Shown: positions 1-4,371 of the stretch, piece by piece
Position numbering within the stretch: the stretch's first letter is position 1
Layout: each line of letters begins with the position of its first letter
From: SIG578 sp045655125
GTDB taxonomy: Bacteria; Bacillota; Clostridia; Oscillospirales; Ruminococcaceae
Reading direction: 5' to 3'
Assembly (NCBI GenBank): GCA_045655125.1
Contig: JAZOOR010000007.1
Coordinates: 1 to 5,559, forward strand
DNA: 5,559 bases
Made by a program: the position numbers and the translations under genes
The notes under the pieces: generated by a model
The model's input: only the letters and a program-made list of their open reading frames with translations
Databases searched by the model: none
What the model was told of the DNA's origin: nothing

Positions 1-1
1 T

Positions 2-421
2 TTTATTCAGTGTCATATGGTCAAAGGATCTATTAAGGTAAAGAAAGGGGACAAGGTTAATAGAACTACTGTTCTCGGAACTATGGGCACTACCGGCAAC
101 AGCTCGGGCGTGCACGTGCATGTTGAGTGCCGCATAGACAACACAGCGGTTGACCCTACTCCTTATCTTAAGATTGCAAACAAAAAAGCAACAGGTCTCA
201 ACGCCACAGACTACAAGACAACTGTCGAGGAGTCTAACAAAATTTTGCAGCAGATGCTCCAGAAGTTCGATGGCAAGTCTGTTCCCGCCACTGATTACAA
301 GGCTCTTTACGAGCAAGAAAAAGCTAAAGCGGACAAGCTGAGCGCTCAGGTAAATGAGCTTACCGCGCAGGTTTCTGCGCTTAATAAAAAAATAAGCACC
401 GCAAAAGCGGCGCTCAGCTGA
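2..421 (+). CDS. M23 (LytM-type) metallopeptidase, C-terminal part; probable phage endolysin
   Basis: This is the 3' part of a gene that enters from the left edge; the frame is open from base 2 and ends with TGA at 419-421. The visible protein begins with the end of an M23 fold. A CHM tripeptide at the edge matches the conserved YxH strand, followed by a KVKKGDKV turn and then SSGVHVHVE, which carries the HxH zinc and catalytic histidines of M23 peptidases. The motif VDPTPYL closes the domain, as in many LytM proteins. The N-terminal zinc ligands (HxxxD) would lie upstream of the window. The last ~75 residues are charged and helical, with heptad-like leucines, ending in a likely coiled coil (KLSAQVNELTAQVSALNKK). 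M23 enzymes cut peptidoglycan cross-bridges or stem peptides. The holin gene starts 15 bases downstream, so a phage lysis role is likely. A host cell-wall hydrolase is the alternative. Confidence 0.85.
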   Translation, partial: FIQCHMVKGSIKVKKGDKVNRTTVLGTMGTTGNSSGVHVHVECRIDNTAVDPTPYLKIANKKATGLNATDYKTTVEESNKILQQMLQKFDGKSVPATDYKALYEQEKAKADKLSAQVNELTAQVSALNKKISTAKAALS

Positions 422-436
422 TAGGAGGATAAGGAA

Positions 437-628
437 ATGAATACATTTTTGTCAAGATTTAAGAGCTGGGCCCTCTGGCTCTCGATAGGGGCACTGGTTG
501 TGTTCTGTGTAAAGGAGTTTGCAGGTGTAGATATCAGCGAGACCGTTAACGGTCTTCTGGATGTGCTTCTTCCGCTGCTTGTAGCTTTCGGAATTGTCAA
601 TAATCCGACTGATAAGAAGAATATTTAA
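437..628 (+). CDS. Small phage holin (phi LC3 / phage_holin_1-like)
   Basis: A 63-residue membrane protein. Start ATG 437 is preceded by a perfect AGGAGG at 423-428 with 8-base spacing. Two hydrophobic helices are visible at about residues 11-26 and 38-54, separated by a short segment containing DISETVNG. The protein ends in a polar tail with VNNPTDKK, which resembles the conserved NPTT/D-K tail of small phi LC3-type holins. Holins form timed lesions in the cytoplasmic membrane that release or activate the endolysin. The gene directly follows the M23 peptidase gene, the usual lysis-cassette pairing. It is probably the last gene of its transcript, because the stop codon runs straight into a strong terminator. 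Family assignment rests on size, topology and tail motif. A related small membrane protein of another holin family is possible. Confidence 0.85.
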   Translation: MNTFLSRFKSWALWLSIGALVVFCVKEFAGVDISETVNGLLDVLLPLLVAFGIVNNPTDKKNI

Positions 629-661
629 AAAAATCCCCCGGTAGAACCGGGGGATTTTTTT
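627..661. terminator. Bidirectional Rho-independent terminator
   Basis: A perfect inverted repeat pairs 627-642 with 646-661 around a 3-base loop (AGA). The core is a GC-rich nine-pair stem (TCCCCCGGT / ACCGGGGGA) flanked by seven A on one side and seven T on the other. It therefore gives a stem plus U-run on both strands. On the plus strand it ends the lysis genes, and its first bases are the last two bases of the holin stop codon. On the minus strand it can end the tRNA-Arg transcript arriving from the right. Confidence 0.95.
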
Positions 662-679
662 GTTGGGACTAATTGCGGG

Positions 680-726
680 GAACATTTATTATCAAGCCAA
701 ATCTCTCAACAAGATAAAAAATGTTC
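680..726. repeat. 14-bp inverted repeat with 19-base loop, downstream of the tRNA
   Basis: Arms 680-693 (GAACATTTATTATC) and 713-726 (GATAAAAAATGTTC) are complementary except for one mismatch. The stem is AT-rich with no clean T-run, so it is a poor intrinsic terminator. It lies in the 3' trailer of the minus-strand tRNA, between the tRNA and the phage lysis genes. It might be a trailer hairpin, or a recombinase or regulatory binding site near a prophage junction. Only the repeat itself is seen; the role is unknown. Confidence 0.6.
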
Positions 727-740
727 GGATTTGATTGGGT

Positions 741-815
741 TGGTACCCCTGACTGGAATCGAACCAGCGCACATGGCGTCGGAGGCCAATGCTCTATCCA
801 CTGAGCTACAGGGGC
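741..815 (-). tRNA. tRNA-Arg (anticodon CCG)
   Basis: Read on the minus strand, a complete 75-base cloverleaf folds. The acceptor stem GCCCCTG pairs with CAGGGGT (one G-U at the first pair). The D arm is GCTC/GAGC with loop AGTGGATA. The anticodon arm is TTGGC/GCCAT with loop CTCCGAC. There is a four-base variable loop, a T arm GCTGG/CCAGT with loop TTCGATT, discriminator A, and an encoded CCA at 741-743. The anticodon CCG occupies 780-782 and reads the arginine codon CGG. The outermost anticodon-stem pair is a T-T mismatch and the outermost T-stem pair is G-U; otherwise pairing is good. The promoter is at 849-877, and the transcript probably ends at the bidirectional terminator at 627-661. 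Its 3' end faces the phage lysis genes. Confidence 0.95.
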
Positions 816-821
816 ATATAA

Positions 822-844
822 GGGCCGACAAAGTCTGTCGACCC
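822..844. repeat. Leader hairpin upstream of tRNA-Arg
   Basis: Bases 822-830 pair with 836-844 around a five-base loop, giving nine positions with one mismatch (C825/A841). On the minus strand this lies between the predicted transcription start (about 842) and the mature tRNA 5' end at 815. The primary transcript would therefore begin with a small hairpin before the RNase P site. There is no T-run, so it is not an intrinsic terminator. Confidence 0.5.
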
Positions 845-848
845 CGTA

Positions 849-877
849 AGTATAGCATAAAAATAGGTTAATATCAA
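849..877 (-). promoter_or_regulatory. Sigma-A promoter of tRNA-Arg
   Basis: On the minus strand the -35 box TTGATA (872-877) is followed by a 17-base spacer and the -10 box TATACT (849-854). The -10 box is preceded by TGC, giving an extended -10 element. Both boxes are one base from consensus. Transcription should start near 842, about 27 bases before the mature tRNA end. Confidence 0.8.
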
Positions 878-918
878 TATAATGTGATAAAAATATTTGT
901 TAAATATGCGTTAGAATT

Positions 919-940
919 TGTAAAGTAAAATGACTTTACA
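919..940. repeat. Short AT-rich inverted repeat after the LUD gene
   Basis: TGTAAAG (919-925) and CTTTACA (934-940) are perfectly complementary around an eight-base loop, directly after the minus-strand stop codon of the LUD gene (941-943). The stem is weak and lacks a following T-run on the minus strand. It is at best a poor terminator or an mRNA 3'-end hairpin. Confidence 0.35.
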
Positions 941-1615
941 TCAGTATCCAAGCTGCTCGCCAATAATAATTACCTTTATTCTATTATTCTTAGGCTGCTT
1001 CGCAGTAACAACATACTGCCTGCAAATTCTGTCAGGACTGTCACAACCGTCTGTCATTGCTGTTTTACCTGTATCAATCGAAACGCAATGACCGCATTTA
1101 GCGCAATAGGTATCCTTGTTGAGCCGAAGACAGTTTGGGGGAGCCGCAACTGTTTTAACTCTGTGTATCGCAGCATCCAAATCTGCAACAATCTTATTGT
1201 ATCCCGCGATTACAATAACAGATTTAGGACCAAAGGTGAGGGCGGTAACTCGGTTTCCTAACCCGTCAACATTATATAGCTCGCCGTTTTCTGTTATTGC
1301 ATTAGAGCTGCACAGATATGTATCGGCATAAAAACTGTCACGATATATTTTCTGAATATCCTCGGGGGTGTTGCCCTCTGCATTTCTGTCTAATAGCTTG
1401 TAATCTCCATTTTTGAGTAGGTCGTAAACTCCTGTTTCGTTAAGTGTCATAGAACCCCCAAACGAGATCGTTTCACCTTTCTTAATCAGCGTCTTGACAA
1501 GCTCTACTGCTTTACAGCTATTTTCGACATAATAACCCTGTATATTGTTTTTTTCGAGAGATTTTATCACTTTATCAATTTGTTTTTCTATAATTTCCTT
1601 GCGATTCTTATCCAT
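941..1615 (-). CDS. LUD-domain (LutC/YkgG-like) lactate-utilization-type protein
   Basis: A 224-residue soluble protein. ATG at 1615-1613 is preceded on the minus strand by GGAGG (1627-1623) with 7-base spacing. Family features of LUD (DUF162) proteins are present in order: a helical N-terminus, SFGGSMTLNETG at 51-62, EGNTPEDIQKIY at 80-91, SSNAITENGELYNVDGLGNR at 103-122, a hydrophobic strand KSVIVIAGYNKIV at 131-143, and TVAAPPNCLRLN at 155-166. The C-terminus has CxxCxxC at 171/174/177, then C191 and C198 within CDSPDRIC. Clostridial stand-alone members usually carry a shorter C..G.C.DC-SPDRIC-type region, so the segment between the third Cys and DSPDRIC looks extended here. LutC works with LutA and LutB in lactate oxidation, but no such partners are visible, so the substrate is unknown. 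The cysteines may bind an Fe-S cluster or zinc (inference). It is transcribed alone from its own promoter, divergently from the flippase gene. Confidence 0.9.
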   Translation of the reverse strand: MDKNRKEIIEKQIDKVIKSLEKNNIQGYYVENSCKAVELVKTLIKKGETISFGGSMTLNETGVYDLLKNGDYKLLDRNAEGNTPEDIQKIYRDSFYADTYLCSSNAITENGELYNVDGLGNRVTALTFGPKSVIVIAGYNKIVADLDAAIHRVKTVAAPPNCLRLNKDTYCAKCGHCVSIDTGKTAMTDGCDSPDRICRQYVVTAKQPKNNRIKVIIIGEQLGY

Positions 1616-1646
1616 AATAACCCCTCCGTATTGATTACTTTATTTC

Positions 1647-1675
1647 AGTATATTCGCATTTAGGGATAAATTCAA
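1647..1675 (-). promoter_or_regulatory. Sigma-A promoter of the LUD gene
   Basis: On the minus strand, -35 TTGAAT (1670-1675), a 17-base spacer, and -10 TATACT (1647-1652) lie about 20 bases upstream of the GGAGG site. The -10 box matches five of six consensus bases and the -35 box four of six. The promoter sits in the 87-base divergent gap between the LUD and flippase genes. No equally good plus-strand promoter was found there. Confidence 0.65.
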
Positions 1676-1702
1676 GCAAAATTTGTAAAAAGGCGGAATC
1701 TG

Positions 1703-3268
1703 ATGAACAAAAGGAAATTTTTTCAAAATGCAGTTATGCTTATTGTAATAACTTTTTTTCTCCGCCTTGTGTGGACTGCATTCAGGATTTTGGTATCCAA
1801 CCGTGTTGGTGCAGAGTGTATGGGACTCTATCAGCTCACCTTTGCAATCTATAATATTTCTGTAACATTTGCTACATCGGGAATAAATTTTGCTGCAACA
1901 AGACTTGTAACTCAGGCAATAGCGCAAAAAAAGATGAGCGCAAGAGCGGTTATGCACAGATGTGTAGCATATTCTCTTGTTTTTGGTACAATGGCTTTAT
2001 GCATTATCTTTTCTTTCGCAGAGCCGATAGGAATATATCTTTTGTGTGATGAAAGATGCGTTCTTTCACTTAAGGCTTTTGCAGTGAGTCTTCCGTTTAT
2101 TGCACTCTCCTCAGCAGTTTCGGGATATTTCTATGCCGTCAGAAATGTGGGAATAACACTTTTTTCAAGAGGTTTTGAACAAATTGTTCAAATTGTAGCC
2201 TTTATTATTTTAATGTCGTTTGTTCCAAAAGGCAATCTTGAGCTTTCCTGCCTTGCAATAGTTGTGTCTGCGGCTATATCTGAAATACTAAGCAGTATTT
2301 TTTTATGGATTGCTTATGCCGTTTCGGCAAAAAAAGAAACAGATCAAAATAAAAGCGGAATATGGACAAAAATATTTTCCATAGCCCTGCCATCAGCGGC
2401 AGGGGCATATCTTAAATCGGGTTTGCAAACTGTTGAAAATGTACTTATTCCGCTGGGATTCAGAAAATACGGCGCATCAAGGGGAGCAGCACTAGAAGGG
2501 TATGGAATGCTTTGCTCTATGGTAATGCCTGTGCTTTTCTTTCCCTCATTCGTACTTTCATCATTCTCAATGCTGCTTATCCCTGAATTTACTGAGGCTC
2601 AGACACTTTGCCAAAACAGAGACATTCAAAAAACGGCGCTTCTTGCGGTAAAACTAACACTTATGTTTGCTTTGTTTGTTTCAGCAAACTTCATATGCTT
2701 TGGCAGAGAGCTTGGAGAGGCCTTGTATAAAAGTAGCAGGGCGGGCGCACTGATTGAAACTATGGCACCACTGATACCGTTTATGTATCTTGATAGTATT
2801 GCAGACGGTATGCTTAAAGGTCTTGGAGAATATAACAGAGTTCTCGCCTTTAGCAGTATTGACACAGTTGTAAGTATTACAATGATATATTTTATTGTAC
2901 CCAAGTCAGGTTTGTATGGATATATAGCTGTTGTTTATGTTTCAACTATGCTCAACGCCTTTTTAAGCATTCGCAGACTACTTGTAGTTTCAAAAAACAA
3001 AATACATTTTTTATGTGATATAGTATCTCCATTTGTATTGGCACTAAGCGCTGCACTCTTTTCAAAATCTCTTGCGGGGGCTTGGCTTTGCGTGCAAAAC
3101 TATACGTTTTCTATTGTTATTTTAATGTCTTTGTCGGTGGCAGTTTTGTGTATTATGATAGTAATTTCAAAAGGGAATATATATAAAACCTTTAAAACGG
3201 CATTTTCACTGCTGCCACGGAGCAGAAAAAGGAATTTTAGCAGCAAAAGGTGCATAAAAATACCATAA
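1703..3268 (+). CDS. SpoVB/MurJ-like MOP-superfamily lipid-linked polysaccharide flippase
   Basis: A 521-residue polytopic membrane protein, close to the ~520 residues usual for SpoVB. Start ATG 1703 follows AAGGCGG (1690-1696) at 6-base spacing. Long hydrophobic segments recur from residue ~10 to ~490, consistent with about 14 membrane helices. Signature stretches of the SpoVB branch are visible: RVGAECMGLYQL at 34-45, FATSGIN at 56-62 followed by AATRLV, and LDSIADGMLKGLGEYNR around 363-379. The C-terminus is a short basic cytosolic tail (LLPRSRKR). MOP flippases move undecaprenyl-linked wall precursors across the membrane; SpoVB itself is required for spore cortex peptidoglycan. The gene heads a plus-strand cluster with a 27-base gap to the next gene. 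The exact substrate cannot be read from sequence. MurJ-like lipid II, teichoic or exopolysaccharide export are alternatives, so no symbol is assigned. Confidence 0.88.
   Translation: MNKRKFFQNAVMLIVITFFLRLVWTAFRILVSNRVGAECMGLYQLTFAIYNISVTFATSGINFAATRLVTQAIAQKKMSARAVMHRCVAYSLVFGTMALCIIFSFAEPIGIYLLCDERCVLSLKAFAVSLPFIALSSAVSGYFYAVRNVGITLFSRGFEQIVQIVAFIILMSFVPKGNLELSCLAIVVSAAISEILSSIFLWIAYAVSAKKETDQNKSGIWTKIFSIALPSAAGAYLKSGLQTVENVLIPLGFRKYGASRGAALEGYGMLCSMVMPVLFFPSFVLSSFSMLLIPEFTEAQTLCQNRDIQKTALLAVKLTLMFALFVSANFICFGRELGEALYKSSRAGALIETMAPLIPFMYLDSIADGMLKGLGEYNRVLAFSSIDTVVSITMIYFIVPKSGLYGYIAVVYVSTMLNAFLSIRRLLVVSKNKIHFLCDIVSPFVLALSAALFSKSLAGAWLCVQNYTFSIVILMSLSVAVLCIMIVISKGNIYKTFKTAFSLLPRSRKRNFSSKRCIKIP
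3232..3260 (+). promoter_or_regulatory. Candidate sigma-E-like (sporulation) promoter within the end of the flippase gene
   Basis: GAATTTT at 3232-3238 matches six of seven positions of the Bacillus sigma-E -35 consensus (KMATATT). After 14 bases it is followed by CATAAAAA at 3253-3260, which matches six of eight of the -10 consensus (CATACAMT). Transcription would start near 3267, just before the ribosome binding site of the gene at 3296. The region is AT-rich, so a chance match is quite possible. Confidence 0.3.
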
Positions 3269-3295
3269 GAAATCAGGGAGAGGAGAGAGTTAGCT

Positions 3296-4345
3296 ATGAC
3301 AACAGAGCAAATGATTGAAAAATATAAGTCAGAAATGCAACAAATGATTGTGGGTCTGAAAAAGCCGCCTGCTCTGTCAGATGAAAGAGAAGAGACAGAT
3401 GCTAATATAGTTGATAATAATAGCATAGTAGAAACGCAGCCGGTAAATGAGGGAACAGAGCAAGTAACTCCACCACTAACATCCATTGAGGATTTCCCAA
3501 GCTTTGCTGCTGACAGAGAAAAGCTCAACCGCAGAATTGAGGAAATTCTCTCGCAAAACAGTGATGTGGCGAGAGAAGAGGATATGCCTCAAAACATAAA
3601 TATTAAACCAAACGACAGTATTCCAAGCGAGTTTAATAGCGAGCAGGGCGATTTAATTCTTAGCTCAGATGATATTATTATAGATACACCACAAGAAGCA
3701 TCAAATGCACAAACAGAGCGACCTAAAATTTCTGCGCCGATGTATTCTCCTGAGCCTAAACCTGTGCGATTATCCCTATCTCGCCCTGAAATTGAGGTTA
3801 TGCCGCAGCAGCGTGAAGTGTCTTTTGAGGATATGGCACCGCCCTTGTCAGCTAACGAACAACAGGAGCAAACTCAGAACGAGACCCAAAACGAGCAGGA
3901 CGAAACTCCTGGGCAGATTGTTAGCAGAGTATGCATAAGAGGTGGTGCAAAGGCACAGTATTCGCCACCTGCAAACACAGGGCTTGCGCTCGGCACAAAT
4001 TTTCAGGCTGTTCCGCCACTGAGTGACACGGGAACTCTGAGGGTAGAGGTGTTTACTGCAAACCGAGCAATTCCAATAAAAAATGCTATGATCAGAGTCA
4101 GAAATGCGGATAACAATCAGCTCGTTGCAGTTTTAACGACCGATGGCAGCGGTGATACAAGCATATTCGAGCTTCCAACGCCAAGTAGGGAACTTTCCTT
4201 GCAATCAGGCTCTGTGCATCCGTTTGTCAATTACTTGGTGGACATACGAGCTGACGGATATATACCTAAGTCCGACCTGCCCGTGCAGATGTTCGGCGGC
4301 ATAGAATCGCTGCTTCCTGCAAATATGATTCCGCTTAATACCTAA
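3296..4345 (+). CDS. Hypothetical protein: long disordered acidic N-terminus plus C-terminal carboxypeptidase-regulatory-like beta domain
   Basis: A 349-residue protein of no assigned function. ATG 3296 is preceded by a purine-rich site with AGGAG at 3281-3285. Residues 1-20 look helical (MTTEQMIEKYKSEMQQMI). Residues ~22-245 are rich in Glu, Asp, Asn, Gln, Ser and Pro with little hydrophobic content, so probably disordered; a QEQTQNETQNEQDE stretch sits near 190-203 and Pro-rich patches near 145-185. Residues ~246-349 look folded: GTLRVEVFTANRAIPIKNAMIRV, then VLTTDGSGDTSIFELP, YLVDIRADGYIP and a hydrophobic end. This resembles carboxypeptidase-regulatory/transthyretin-like beta-sandwich domains (strand, NAxIxV, TDGxG, GY pattern). 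There is no signal peptide, membrane helix or sorting motif. It lies 27 bases after the flippase gene and 26 before the SpoIID-like gene, so it is probably cotranscribed and may act with the latter. A spore-envelope scaffold is a guess. Confidence 0.85.
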   Translation: MTTEQMIEKYKSEMQQMIVGLKKPPALSDEREETDANIVDNNSIVETQPVNEGTEQVTPPLTSIEDFPSFAADREKLNRRIEEILSQNSDVAREEDMPQNINIKPNDSIPSEFNSEQGDLILSSDDIIIDTPQEASNAQTERPKISAPMYSPEPKPVRLSLSRPEIEVMPQQREVSFEDMAPPLSANEQQEQTQNETQNEQDETPGQIVSRVCIRGGAKAQYSPPANTGLALGTNFQAVPPLSDTGTLRVEVFTANRAIPIKNAMIRVRNADNNQLVAVLTTDGSGDTSIFELPTPSRELSLQSGSVHPFVNYLVDIRADGYIPKSDLPVQMFGGIESLLPANMIPLNT

Positions 4346-4355
4346 AATAATGAAC

Positions 4356-4362
4356 GAGAGGG
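4356..4362 (+). promoter_or_regulatory. Ribosome binding site fixing the start of the SpoIID-like gene
   Basis: GAGAGGG at 4356-4362 lies 9 bases before ATG 4372. It chooses this start over the ATG at 4350, which is in another frame and overlaps the purine-rich site itself. The frame from 4372 stays open to the window edge with family-like sequence from the first residues. Confidence 0.65.
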
Positions 4363-4371
4363 AAAAATCAT

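Noticed and set aside
346..685. Two minus-strand open frames antisense to the peptidase and holin genes
   Set aside because: They mirror the coding constraint of the real lysis genes and run through the bidirectional terminator; the products show no domain.
1116..1331. Plus-strand open frame of 71 codons inside the LUD gene
   Set aside because: It is the complement of a clearly conserved coding region, and its start lies within that gene with no supporting context.
1628..1702. A plus-strand sigma-A promoter for the flippase gene in the divergent gap
   Set aside because: TTGATT at 1631-1636 has no -10 box at 16-18 bases; TATATT at 1649-1654 is only 12 bases away. No pair was good enough to report.
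1640..1957. Minus-strand open frame of 105 codons overlapping the flippase start and the divergent gap
   Set aside because: It lies antisense to the well-supported flippase gene, its product is Cys/Ser/Tyr-rich without a recognisable domain, and its 3' end runs through the LUD promoter.
2626..2904. Minus-strand open frame of 92 codons inside the flippase gene
   Set aside because: It is antisense to membrane-helix coding sequence, which naturally gives hydrophobic shadow frames.
3100..3528. Minus-strand open frame of 142 codons across the junction of the flippase and second genes
   Set aside because: It is antisense to two good genes, and its hydrophobic/serine-rich composition is that expected from reading the opposite strand of the acidic coding region. 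No convincing family features.
3705..3938. Plus-strand open frame of 77 codons inside the second cluster gene
   Set aside because: It is an out-of-frame reading of the low-complexity acidic region; composition is Leu/Arg-rich by frame shift and no family is recognisable.
4350..4352. Earlier ATG as the start of the SpoIID-like gene
   Set aside because: It is in a different frame from the conserved protein and has no ribosome binding site at suitable distance.
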